Below are positions 39,634 to 50,708 of a DNA stretch of 64,000 nt, piece after piece. The position numbers and the translations under genes are program-made. The notes below the pieces were generated by a model. The model searched no databases, had not been told where the DNA came from, and saw only the letters and a list, made by a program, of their open reading frames with translations. The stretch's first letter is position 1; the number at the start of each line of letters is the position of its first letter. Origin of the DNA: Salvelinus alpinus (lineage: Eukaryota > Chordata > Actinopteri > Salmoniformes > Salmonidae); NCBI RefSeq assembly GCF_045679555.1, contig NC_092115.1, positions 37,239,728 through 37,303,727 on the forward strand, in the 5' to 3' direction.

Positions 39634-40951
39634 TGACCTTATATACCTTATTTACATAAGAAGTGCTTCCTCAGGTGCCTCCTGTTTCCATTGGTCATCC
39701 TTGAGATGTTTCTACAACTTGATTGGAGTCCACCTATGGTAAATTCAATTGATTGGACATGATTTGGAAAGGCACACCCCTGTGACAGAATTGTGTCAAG
39801 GCACAGATCTGGGGAAGGGTACCAAAAAATGTTTGCAGCATTGAAGGTCCCCAAGAACACAGTGGCCTCCATCATTCTTAAATGGAAGAAGTTTGGAACC
39901 ACCAAGACTCTTCTTAGAGCTGGCCGCCCGGCCAAACTGGGGGAAACTGGGGAAAAGTGCCTTGGTCAGGGAGGTGACCAAGAAGGTCTGGATGGTCCAA
40001 GACCAAGATGGTCACTCTGACAGAGTTCCAGAGACCCTCTGTGGAGATGGGAGAACCTTCCAGAAGGACAACTATCTTTGCAGAACTCCACCAATCAGGC
40101 CTTTATGGTAGAGTGGCCAGACGGAAGCCACTCCTCAGTAAAAGGCACATGACAGCCTGCTTGAAGTTTGCCAAAAGGCACCTAATGGACTCAGACAATG
40201 AGAAACAAGATTTTCTGGTCTGATGAAACCTTGATTGAACTCTTTGGCCTGAATGCCAAGCCTCACGTCAGTAGGAAACCTGGCACCATCCCTACGGTGA
40301 AGCATGGTGGTGGCAGCATCATGCTGTGGTGATGTTTTTCAGCGGCAGGGACTGGGAAACTAATTAGGATCGAGGGAATGATGAACGGAGCAAAGTACAG
40401 CGAGATCCTTGATGAAAACCTGCTCCAGAGCGCACAGGACCTCAGACTGGGGCGAAGGTTCACCTTCCAACAGGACAACGACCTTAAGTACACAGCCAAG
40501 ATAACACAGGACTGGCTTCGGAACAAGTCTCTGAATGTCCTTGAGTGGCCCAGCCAGAGCTCGGACTTGAACCCGATCGAACATCTCTGGAGAGAATTGA
40601 AAATAGCTGTGGAGCGACGCTCCCCATCCAACCTGACAGAGCTTGAGAGGATCTGCAGAGGAGAATGGGAAAAACTCTTCAAATTCAGGTGTGCCAAGCT
40701 TGTAGTGTCATTTCTGCCAAAGGTGATTCAACAAAGTACTGAGTAAAGGGTCTGAATACTTATGTAAATGTGATATTTCTGTTTTTTTAATACATTTGCC
40801 AAAATTTCTTAACCTGTTTTTGCTTAGTCGTTATCGGGTATTGTGTGTAGATTGATGAGGGGAAAAAACTATTTAATCAATTTTTGAGTAAGGCTGTAAC
40901 GTAATAAAAAGTGGGAAATGAAAGATATCTGAATACTTTCCGAATGCACTG
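39634..40951 (+). pseudogene. Tc1-like transposon relic lacking its left end (CAGTGCATTCGGAAAG family)
   Basis: A fourth Tc1 family. Frames 39793-40223 carry the N-terminal half, with RHRSGEGYQKMFAALKVPKN. Frame 40378-40746 carries the catalytic half (FTFQQDNDLKYTAK, SSDLNPIEHLWRELK). Frameshifts lie at about 39940 and 40200 and a stop at about 40332. The right end is CTTTCCGAATGCACTG before TA (40952-40953). The first several hundred bases of the element, including the left terminal repeat, are absent. Confidence 0.9.
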
Positions 40952-40954
40952 TAT

Positions 40955-41279
40955 ATTTAAAACTCATATATAAACGTGACATATTTTTTTAAATGTATGA
41001 TCATATATTTTAAGAACATAAATATCACACCCCCATACAAAAAAAATATAATATGGATATGTATTTTCATCATGCAAAATGTTCCACCATTTTTTTTTCA
41101 ATTTATTTGAACTGTATTCCAGAAAAGTTAGATTTATGGCATATTTTTTAAAACCACATAAATCTCACACATAGGGATGAATTACTTTCTAATTGCATTT
41201 GGTGTTAGGCAACTTTATGATTACTTTGTTCCGTGTAGGTACTGTAGATGATACTTGCTATCTCGTTTTGAAACTAGAT
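40955..41279. other. AT-rich spacer, nothing recognised
   Basis: Very AT-rich (ATATAAACGTGACATATT and T-runs). No reading frame or repeat terminus. Confidence 0.4.
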
Positions 41280-41480
41280 TGAAATGACGTAGACAACAAT
41301 AAAGGGCTCGCGGTTGACGTACGACGCCTCCTGGCTGCCATGTTGGAAGACCACCGCATTTATTCTTCTGACAACAACAGCCGAGTGGCTTCCCCAAACT
41401 AAATGATAACAGTGCCTAAAACTAGCAAGATAGCTGGTAGTCTATCAATTAGCATGTGTCGCGTGAGTTTAAAGTTTTAG
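41280..41480 (+). promoter_or_regulatory. Candidate promoter / first exon (CRE- and YY1-like sites)
   Basis: Two CRE-like cores (GAAATGACGTAGAC, GGTTGACGTACGACG), GC-rich bases, then GGCTGCCATGTTGGAAGACC, a YY1-like site often found at teleost and mammalian start sites. A short frame starts at that ATG (20 codons). It could be an untranslated first exon of homez, 18 kb downstream, or of an unrecognised transcript. Purely by motif. Confidence 0.3.
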
Positions 41481-41799
41481 GGAAGCAATTTTTCACCATT
41501 AAAATGCAATAACAAAGAATTGTGTGCCTCTATCATCGCATTTGCACACTAATGTAAATCTACCATTCATGTGATGAGTAGATTGGATAGTGATAATGTA
41601 GGCTATTAATAAGCGCGTAACGTTAGTGACATAGGTGCATAGGCAATATCAGAGCTGTTTCCTTCGCATGGGAATAATGTGGCCTTTTGATAAACTTTTC
41701 ATGCAATTATACTATACTTTATATGACTGGAGAAATTAGCAGAATGTTTTTTAATACGATGGTAGCCTACCCTACCCTACTGATACTGACAACAGACCA

Positions 41800-42155
41800 A
41801 TAAAAACGACCTTGTCATCCACCTCTGGCCTGCTCGCCTCCCTACCTCTGAGGAAGTACAGTTCCCGCTCAGCCCAGTCAAAACTGTTCGCTGCTCTGGC
41901 ACCCCAATGGTGGAACAAACTCCCTCACGACGCCAGGTCAGCGGAGTCAATCACCACCTTCCGGAGACACCTGAAACCCCACCTCTTTAAGGAATACCTA
42001 GGATAGGATAAAGTAATCCTTCTAACCCCCCCCCCTTAAAAGAGTTAGATGCACTATTGTAAAGTGGTTGTTCCACTGGATATCATAAGGTGAATGCACC
42101 AATTTGTAAGTCGCTCTGGATAAGAGCGTCTGCTAAATGACTTAAATGTAAATGA
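41800..42155 (+). pseudogene. LINE ORF2 C-terminal end and 3' UTR
   Basis: 41812-42006 encodes LRKYSSRSAQSKLFAALAPQ followed by WWNKLPHDARSAESITTFRR, the typical tail of a fish LINE ORF. The 3' end is GTAAGTCGCTCTGGATAAGA, then GCGTCTGCTAAATGAC. Strongly 5'-truncated. Confidence 0.8.
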
Positions 42156-42159
42156 ATGC

Positions 42160-43227
42160 AACCATGTAATCAAGGCCTATGAAAAAGGGGTCCTGGCTAA
42201 AAGGGATCCATCTTTTGTCAAAAAGTATATATATATTTTTTTTTTTTGGGGGGGGGGGATATTTTATCTAACCGTAAACTAATTCTCCTAATCTGCTACG
42301 AAATATCAAATATGACGTTAATTTTTACAAAAACTGGATCCCTTCTAGCCATGACCATGAAAAGGGGAGCCACAAATTGTACAATATGACATCCATATTG
42401 CCTGGAGGGCATTATTTTCCAAAAAAGCTCCAGTGGTTGTCATATATTCATATAATAACCTAATTAAAATTTGTTCATAAGAGTGAAAATGTATGGACAT
42501 TACAACATAGGAAAAAGGCCTCAATAGGATAGAACAACCTGCTGTGTTGACTATTGCTTGTTCCAGCCCAACAATAGATGCAATCTTTATATGGCATTAA
42601 AACACCAGAATGAATTAAACACAACCAAACAATTAAGAGCCCTGATGGTATAGGTGACCTGAAGAAGTGATATTCTAACATCAGGTGTGCTTTTCATTTG
42701 TTTATGTATGTAGGTTCCCCAGCTGACCTCTGTTATTAAGACACACATGCTGACTGGAGTCCCACTGTGAAGATGAGCAATGCTGCAGAAGCATCCGTTT
42801 CTACTTCGTCCTTTTCCAAATATGAAAGAAGACTTCCCTCAATTATACAAGATGGTTGTTATATGTGCTTTGGTCAATCTGAATGATTCGGATGTGTCAT
42901 TTGAGTAGAGCACCTTCACCTTGTCATGACTAAAGTTCCCCCTTAAACTGTATGAATATATAAAATGTCATTTGGAATGTGTAAAATACTGTTTATGATA
43001 TTGTAAACATAATGTACTTTAACAATAGGCTACATTGTTACAAAATATGTAATGTCAGCACAAGGCATGTACAAAATCTAGTATAATGACTAGCTTCATA
43101 TACATTGTCTGCTGGTATCATTTTTAAATTGAGAAGATATATGTAAACAGTGTGTGATGCTTCAGATGCACAATGTCAAGGGGTGCAATGCAAATGCCCA
43201 AAAGGCAAATGCCATTACACTGTAGGC
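42160..43227 (+). other. No confirmed gene; possible small exon at 42712-42900
   Basis: A TATGTATGTAG acceptor-like site precedes 42712, and a 37-codon frame (42776-42889, MSNAAEASVSTSSFSKYERR then LPSIIQDGCYMCFGQ) follows. No family recognised. A T-run followed by a G-run lies at 42236-42259. The rest is AT-rich unique sequence. Confidence 0.25.
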
Positions 43228-43409
43228 CAGTGGTTCCCAACTCCAGTCCTTGAGTATCCCCAACAGTACAGCTTTAGTGTAGCCCCAGACAAACACACTT
43301 GTCAACTAATTATCAGGCCCTCAATGAGTTGAATCAGGTATGTTTGTCTGGGGCTACAAAAAAAAGTGTGCTGTTGGGGGTATTCAAGGACTGGAGTTGG
43401 GAACCACTG
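43228..43409. mobile_element. hAT-type MITE with 8-bp target duplication CTGTAGGC
   Basis: 182 bp. The left end CAGTGGTTCCCAACTCCAGT and the right end (complement of nearly the same sequence, ending GGGAACCACTG) form terminal inverted repeats of about 45 bases. CTGTAGGC is present at 43220-43227 and 43410-43417. An 8-bp duplication and CAGTG/CACTG ends are typical of hAT elements. Non-coding. Confidence 0.92.
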
Positions 43410-43906
43410 CTGTAGGCCTATGGCTGCACTGGCATTGTATGCCATTATCAGCTGCAAAATGGGTTCACATGGTTGATATCCTGAAAAAAAATTGCAAGAA
43501 TCAAATAAAACTAATTGGAGAGCTTATGATTGAACAAAAAGGTAATATTCATTTGAGAATACAACAGACAAATTTGAGATTCCCCTCTTTATTGCAGGAA
43601 TGTGATCTGTGAATAATCAACATCAACACTAGTTAATCTTGAATAATAGTTAACAATTAAAACAAGTTTAAACAACTTCAAAGAATCAACAATTTCATAT
43701 AATTTCAATGTGTATAAGTAAGCTAACGCATATGTAAAGGTTAGACATTTTAGTAACAAGTAGGCTATTATTACCAAAACAATTTCCGGTGAACCAAAAA
43801 AAGCCAATACCAGTGGTGGCCAACCTGATCTATTGGGTGAGCAGATTAGGACACTGGTTTATTAACAAATTAGGCTTGATATGTTGAATCAGGTGTTTTA
43901 GTGCTG

Positions 43907-44140
43907 GTGTAACAGTATAACTTTATGTCCGTCCCCTCGACACGGGCGCGAACAAGGGACCCTCTGCACACATCAACAGTCACCCACGAAGCGTCGTTAC
44001 CCATCGCTCCACAAAGGCCGCGGCCCTTGCAGAGCAAGGGGAACCACTACTTCAAGGTCTCAAAGCGAGTGACGTAACCGATTGAAACGCTATTAGCGCG
44101 CACCACCGCTAACTAGCTAGCCATTTCATATCCGTTACAC
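43907..44140 (-). repeat. tRNA-like repeat with terminal inverted repeats GTGTAAC/GTTACAC
   Basis: Complete copy, 234 bp, of the family at 22646-22870, here on the minus strand. The ends GTGTAAC (43907-43913) and GTTACAC (44134-44140) are inverted. The centre has a tRNA-like box B (complement of AGGGTCCCTTGTTCGCGCCC) and the conserved GCGATGGGTAACGACGCTTC. No target duplication could be recognised. Confidence 0.75.
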
Positions 44141-44929
44141 TGCGCTAAAACAGAAGCCTGCACACCCAACAGGGTTGGTCTGCTCCAGTTGTAATAGGTT
44201 TATACATTGTGTGACTTTTAAAACTGTATATACTCCATGGCATACAAGGATATACCCTTACTCTCTTGGGACATTCACTGGGACCTCTTCAGCTGCAGAC
44301 AGGCTTTGACAGCTCTCTGTATCTGAAGACAGAAAACATCACAAGGAAACAGGCTGCATTTTTTCCCTTTCCATTATACTCAAGTTAGACAGCCCTTAAT
44401 ATTACGTTGCTATATCACTCTGTCCTCAGTTTTTCTCGCTAGGGACTGGGACTTCCCTATCCCGAGTAGCCTACTCTCCCTTCTCTGACACCTGGAAGTG
44501 CTAGCTAATCCTTTCACCCTCTTCCATGGCTGTTAGCTAGCTAACGTTACCTACCTAGCTACAAATGCATTTGGTGTTACAACGATAAATAAAGTACATC
44601 AAGATAGCGAATATGAAGTTAGCAAGCTGGTGATATGTAAAGTTAACTAACTAGTTTACTTGAAAAGGTTCTCCCACTGCCTCTATTTTATGGGTCCTTA
44701 GAAAACTAAATAATGATTGTAGCAAAACGCAGCCAGTCATGTTGACGATTGGAGGTCTTTCATTTTCTTCTTCTGAGGTTTAACGACGGTTGGCATCCAA
44801 TTTGTTATATTACTGCCACCTACTAGACCTTATACTTTACTTAAAATAGAAAAATGTACTAAATAAATACCCTACCATCTAACACTATATTCACTAATTT
44901 CAAAATGATATAAAATAAAATTAACACCC
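44141..44929. other. No gene confirmed
   Basis: Mostly unique sequence with GCTAGCTAACGTTA motifs. A minus-strand segment (complement of 44281-44325) after a CAG would read IQRAVKACLQLKRSQ then stop, resembling a terminal exon, but no partner exon is visible. Confidence 0.25.
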
Positions 44930-45960
44930 CCCTACTCCACTAATTAAATGTATTTATTTCTACCTCATGCCATCACCCTAAAAGGATGGGACGTCACCAC
45001 ATCCTGTAACTCTCCTGCACACCCAAATGCCTCTCTGCAGCTGCAGCTGCCACCGTATACTTCAAAACTCAAAAGAACAGTCACTGACTCTTCTGTTTCC
45101 CCACCCTGTCTGCGTCGCATCAAACGCCGAACATCACATACACCGGGAATCTTTGCCTTCAACTGGTCAACGTCTATATCTACTCCTAGCCCAGTTATAT
45201 CTCCTTTCATTGATGCCTTTTTCTTGAGAACGAAACACTTCACTTTACTTACCCCCATTCGTTTTACTTCAAGCGCATTCGTCCTCTGCCCAACAGAAAC
45301 ACAAACAATTATCAATAGACCACTTCTAGTTACCCTCACCGATTCCACATGACCAAACTCTTTTTCCACCCACTGTGAAACCACAAATGGATCAGCCAAA
45401 AGGCAAGAGTCCACTTTCTCCATAAACTTCACTCCTACTGTCACAGATTCTTCTTCATCCTGATCCTCGGTGTATACATCGATCTCCGATGACTTACTTT
45501 ACCGCACCTACCACCGATACTTCGCCCTCATTCACTTCCATTTCTCCTCCTGTCTTCTATCCGGCGTACAGCTCACACTTTCTACCATTCTTCTTTAAAC
45601 AAACAAACCATCTCCTTTTTTTCCGCCCGCCATTTCTAACCGACTCAAACACCCTTTTCCTCCTTCTCTCTCTTAGACCTCATCGGCCTCTCTTTTCCCC
45701 TCTAATCCTCCCCCGTATTCCAAGTATACCTTTCCTTGTGATAATACTGCACTTTTCCTTCTGACATACATCTTGCTCTTGTCCTCGAAAAGGATGCCAT
45801 TTAACTGGCTTTTCCAGTTAAATGCGCTCTTCCAACCATCATCTACTGTCTCGCTTCCGAAAAGTCTGATGTTATTTTGCGATGTAGCTATAGTAGTCCA
45901 TGGCCGTGTTCGAGAGGATCAAAACCACAATGTATCATGGGTCAATTGTGACTGACTGAT
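44930..45960 (-). pseudogene. LINE ORF1-like fragment
   Basis: The minus-strand frame 44965-45444 encodes VDSCLLADPFVVSQWVEKEF, RVTRSGLLIIVCVSVGQR, KCFVLKKKASMKGDI and VCDVRRLMRRRQGGETEESV. This is a recurring teleost LINE ORF1 (gag-like) sequence that in full copies precedes zinc knuckles. It runs out after SFEVYGG with a frameshift, so the knuckles are missing. The 5' leader extends to about 45960 (complement of GGCCGTGTTCGAGAGGATCA). Clade not assigned. Confidence 0.72.
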
Positions 45961-46844
45961 CTACAAATAACAATTGTAGGTTTATAATTTGTGACGTACA
46001 AGTTTTGAAAAAGCTCAGAAACCTATCTTAAGTATGAATGTTTATTTTCATACAGTATAGTTGTGGCTGCCCATAAGATAATGTAAACATGGTTTAGATA
46101 TTGTTGTGTCAAATAGTGGGTTGCGCCCACAAGGGGGAGCGCGCGGTTCGGCAGGAACTCAGTCCGGCTTTAAATTTACTCTTGAAAGTTTTAATAGTAG
46201 AATGTACAAGGTGCAATTTTGAAATTGGGTCAAATGCATCATCAATTCCTCTTGTCATCTTAGTCATTGCATACCTTAGAGAGAGATGTATAACTTTTCA
46301 GAAATGTCCAGATCAATTAGCTCATGTCAGCTACAGTTTTTTTATTTAGATTTTTTAGACCATAGATATTGTTGTCATTTTTTAGTCACTCAAATATCAC
46401 ATGAATACACATTAGACATGGCAAAATGTATAGAATTGCAAGAAAATTTGCTTTAAAACGGCAACATTTTCTTTGCACCCCATGACAAAATGTGTAGAAT
46501 TGTAGGAAATAAGCTTTAAACCTGCAAAATTCTCTCCATCTCCATCAAGAGGGGTGTAAACAGTTTGTGTCATGAACAGTGTTTGTGCCCACAGAAATAG
46601 ACTTGCACGGGATGGGGGTGGACGGGATGTTCCCCAATTCTGGAAGGGAGGCCCCGATTGAAAAAGTTGGGGAACCCCTAGTATAATCCACTATTATTTT
46701 GGTCTTCCAACGATTTCCATTGGGAATTGTTTATACCTGTTGCCACCAGCAGGGGACGCGAAGGAGAATGAGCGCAGCGGTTTGCTTCTCCCCTCCCTCC
46801 TGTCTTCTATTTCTTTGTTCTGTTAAAAAGGTATGTACACAGGT
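45961..46844. other. No gene; diverged internal duplication
   Basis: Two copies of an approximately 75-base segment with GTATAGAATTGCAAGAAA and GTGTAGAATTGTAGGAAA stand side by side at about 46410-46530. Otherwise unremarkable. Confidence 0.4.
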
Positions 46845-48035
46845 AACAATTTCAAAGATTTTACTGAGTTACAGTTCATATAAGGAAATCAGTCAACTGA
46901 AATAAATGAATTAGGCCCTATTCTATGGATTTCACATGACAGAATACACATATGTATCTGTTGGTCACAGATACCTTAAAAAAAGGTAGAGGCGTGGTTC
47001 AGAAAACCAGTCAGTATCTGGTGTGACCACCATTTGCCTCATGCAGCGCGACACAACTCCTTCGCATAGAGTTGATCAGGCTGTTGATTGTGGCCTGTGG
47101 AATGTTGTTACATTATCATGCTGAAACATGAGGTGATGGATGCGGATAAATGGCACAACAATGGGCCACAGGATCTCATCATGGTATCTCTGTGCATTTA
47201 AATTGCCATCGATTAAATGCAATTGTGTTCGTTGTCAGTAGCTTATGCCTGCCCATACCATAACCCCACCATGGGGCACTCTGTTTAACACATTGACATC
47301 AGCACACTGCTCGTCCACACGTCTGCCATTGCCCGGTACAGTTGAAACTGGGATTAATCCATGAAGAGCACACTTCTCCAGTGCGCCAGTGGCCATCGAA
47401 GGTGAGCATTTGCCCACTGAAGTCGGTTACGACGCCGAACTGCAGTCAGGTTAAGACCCTGGTAAGGACGTTTTCGGACAGAAATTATTTGGTTGCGCAA
47501 GTCCACAGTTTTTCATCAGCCTTCTCAGACGGTCCCGCAGGTGAAGACGGATGTGGAGGTCCTCGGCTGGGGTAGTTACACATGGTCTGTGGTTGTGAGG
47601 CCGGTTGGACGCACTCTAAAACAACGTTGGAGGCAGCTTATGGTAGAGAAATGAACATTCAATTCTCTGGCAACAGATCTGGTGGACATCCCTGCAGTCA
47701 GCATGCCAATTGCACACTCCCTCAAAACCTGAGATATCTGTGGCATTGTGTTGTCTGAAAAACTGCACATTTTAGAGTGGCCTTTTACCAGCACAAGGTG
47801 CACCTGTGTAATGATCATGATTAATAATCAGCTTCTTGATATGCCACACCAGTCAGGTGGATGGATTATGTTGGCAAAGGAAAAATGCTCGCTAACACAG
47901 ATGTGAACAAATTTGTGCACAAAATTTGAGAGAAATAAGCTTTTTGTGCATATGGAACATTTCTGGGATCTTTTATTTCAGCTCATGAAACTTGGGACCA
48001 ACACTTACATGTTGCATTTATATTTTTGTTGAGTG
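46845..48035 (-). pseudogene. Tc1-like transposon relic (ACTGAACAAAAATATAAA family), minus-oriented transposase
   Basis: The N-terminal transposase part is 47576-47818 on the minus strand (QISQVLRECAIGMLTAGMST, RSVARELNVHFSTIS). The catalytic part is at 47235-47417 (HGGVMVWAGISYG). Internal stops and deletions. The right end ATTTATATTTTTGTTGAGTG is followed by TA (48036-48037). The left end is worn. Confidence 0.9.
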
Positions 48036-48242
48036 TAGTATGCACATTATCTATAAAAATGTTAGTCGAAATGGTTATCTGAGTGATACTAACCCTTTTA
48101 TGTTGAAATTGTAAGGTTTAAATGTTGACATTGATCGAGTGAAAACTGTCAGCGATCTTGACATAGAGATGAATGGGTTTGCGGCTAAGCTAGGCTAGCC
48201 CATGGAATAACAAGACAAAATGCTAATATTCTGGTTTGAATT

Positions 48243-48757
48243 GAGTGATTTATAGCTCCTCTGGAGGAAATATTGTTGTTTCTTTTTTACTTTGTTTATA
48301 TGGTCCTGACATCTCCCCAATCAAGTGTTATATATTACAGAGCTGTATTTTTACGATACACTCTAAGCTAACTACGGCTCCTAACCAACTGTGCTATTTT
48401 GTTAGTTTTTTTGCATTGTTAGTAACTTATTTTGTACATAATGTTGATGCTACCGTCTGTTATGACCGAAAAGAGCTTCTGGACATCAGAACAGCAATTA
48501 CTCACCTCGAACTGGACAAATATTTTTTCCTTTAATGAGTCCGACGCAAAGGATATACTGCTTTGTCAGGACAAGGCCCAACTCCCCGTCATCTGCGTGA
48601 AGAAAAGACGGAGGAACAGGGGGAAGAGGGCGGGGTGCCTTGTAAGAATTTGCAGACGAGTAGGTAAACCACCACTACCCTCCGTAATATTGGCCAGCGT
48701 GTAATCACTGGAAAACAAACTGGACGATCTACGATTAAGACTATCCTACGAACGGGA
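48243..48757 (+). mobile_element. RSg-1-like LINE 5' fragment
   Basis: Plus-strand pieces include RKELLDIRTAITHLELDKYF (48470-48530), then SDAKDILLCQDKAQLPVICV (48540-48598), homologous to the minus-strand copy at 57500-57640 and to 30500. Cut off by a SINE at about 48775. Confidence 0.75.
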
Positions 48758-48774
48758 CTGTAATATCCCATAAT

Positions 48775-48935
48775 CCAGGCTGTATCACAACCGGCCGTGA
48801 TTGGGAGTCCCATAGGGCGGCGCACAATTGGCCCAGCGTCGTCCGAGTTTGGCCGGTGTAGGCCGTCATTATAAATAAGAATTTGTTCTTAACTTACTTG
48901 CCTAGTTAAATAAAGGTTAAATAAATAAATGTAAA
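48775..48935 (+). repeat. tRNA-derived SINE with complete HpaI-type tail
   Basis: CAGGCTGTATCACAACCGGC body, CGCACAATTGGCCCAGCGTC, then the tail AATAAGAATTTGTTCTTAAC and TTGCCTAGTTAAATAAAGGT with TAAA repeats. 5'-truncated: the tRNA-like head is missing. Confidence 0.85.
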
Positions 48936-48939
48936 ATGA

Positions 48940-49163
48940 CAAAGGTTGAGAGAATGCAAAGAGTGTGTAAAGCTGTCATGAAGGCAAAGGGTGGCTATTT
49001 GAAGAATCTCAAATATAAAATATATTTTGGTTACTACATGATTCCATATGTGTTATTTCATAGTTTTGATGTCTTCCCTATTATTCTACAATGTAGAAAA
49101 TAGTATAAATTAAGAAAAACGCTTAAATGAGTAGGTGTTCTAAAACTTTTGACTGATAGTGTA
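48940..49163 (+). mobile_element. Tc1 right-end fragment (CAGTACCAGTCAAAAG family)
   Basis: AAAGGGTGGCTATTTGAAGA, then TTATTCTACAATGTAGAAAA and AAAACTTTTGACTGATAGTG form the right end of the 691-1646 family. No left end is near. Confidence 0.85.
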
Positions 49164-49164
49164 T

Positions 49165-50708
49165 ATGTTAACACATATTGTGTGTATGTGGCAGGGCTTG
49201 CAAACTATTACGGACTACAAAAGGAAACCCAGCTGTGAGCTGCCCAGTGACGCGAGTCTACCAGACGAGCTAAATGCATTTTATGCTCGCTTCGAGGCAA
49301 GCATGCACGAGAGCACCAGATGTTCCAATGTGATCAAGACCTTTAAACAGGTCAACATTCGCAAGGCTGCGGGGCCAGACGGATTACAAGGACGTGTACT
49401 CAGAGCATGCACAGACCAACTAGCAAGTGTCTTCACTGACATTTTCAACCTCTCCGTGACAGAGTCTGTAATACCTACATGTTTCAAGCAGACCACCATA
49501 ATCCCTGTGCCCAAGAAAGCGAAGGTAACCTGCCTGAATGACTACTGCCTGTAGCACTCACGTCAGTAGCCATGAAGTGCTTTGAAAGGCTGGTCATGGC
49601 TCACATCAACACCATCCCGGAAACCCTAGATCCACTCCAATTCGCATAACGTCTCAAGAGATCCACAGATGATGCAATCTCAATCGCACTCCACACTGCC
49701 CTTTCCCACCTGGACAAAAGGAACCTATGTGAGAATGCTGTTCACCTATGTGAGAATGCTGTTCATTGACTACAGCTCAGCATTCGACACCATAGTGCCC
49801 ACAAAGCTCATCACTAAGCTAAGGACCCTGGGACTAAACACCTCCCTCTGCAACTGGATCCTGGACTTCCTGACGGGCCGCCTCCAGGTGGTAAGGGTAG
49901 GCAACAACACATCTGCCACGCTGATCCTCAACACAAGGGCCCCTCAGGAGTGTGTGATTAGTCCCCTCCTGTACTCCCTGTTCACCCACGACTGCGTGGC
50001 CAAGCACGACTCCAACACCATCATTAAGTTTTCTGATGATACAACAGTGGTAGGCATGATCACCGACAACGATGAGACAGTCTATAGGGAGGAGGTCAGA
50101 GACCTGGCGGTCTGGTGCCAGGACAACAAACTCTCCCTCAATGTGAGCAAGACAAAGGAGATGATCGTGGACTACAGTAAAAGGAGGACCGAACACGCCT
50201 CCATTCACATCGACAGGGCTGTAGTGAAGCGGGTCAAGAGTTTCAAGTTCCTTGGTGTTCACATTACCAACAAACTTAATGGTCCAAACACACCAAGACA
50301 GTCAAGACGAGGGCACGACAACACCTTTTCCCCATCAGGTGACTGAAAAAATTTGGCATGGGTCCCCAGATCCTCAAAAAGTTCTACAGCTGCACCATCA
50401 AGAGCATCCTGACTGGTTGCATTACCGCCTGGTATGGCAACTGCTTGGCATCTGACCGTAAGGCGCTACAGAGGGTAGTGCATACGGCCCAGTACATCAC
50501 TGTGGCCAAGCTTCCTGGCATCCAGCACCTATATACAAGTCAGTGTCAGAGGAAGGCCCAAGAATTTGTCAAAGACTCCAGTCACCCAAGTCATTGACTG
50601 TTCTCTCTGCTACCGCACGGCAAGCGGTACCGGAGCGCCAAGTCTATGTCCATAAGACTCCTTAACAGCTTCTACCCCCAAGCCATAAGACTGCTGAACA
50701 ATTAATCA
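49165..50708 (+). pseudogene. RSg-1-like LINE reverse transcriptase, near-complete RT with lesions
   Basis: 49159-49554: FKQVNIRKAAGPDGLQGRVL and the QTTIIPVPKKAKV block. 49669-50346: [20 protein letters not shown], the variant [18 protein letters not shown], and [10 protein letters not shown], where the catalytic motif is FSDD instead of the usual Y/FADD. 50358-50597: LKKFYSCTIKSILTGCITAW, LYTSQCQRKAQEFVKDSSHP. Frame breaks occur near 49555, 49645 and 50300, and a duplicated CACCTATGTGAGAATGCTGT lies at 49725-49763. The 3' UTR of the same element resumes at 52641 after an L2-like insertion. Confidence 0.88.
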
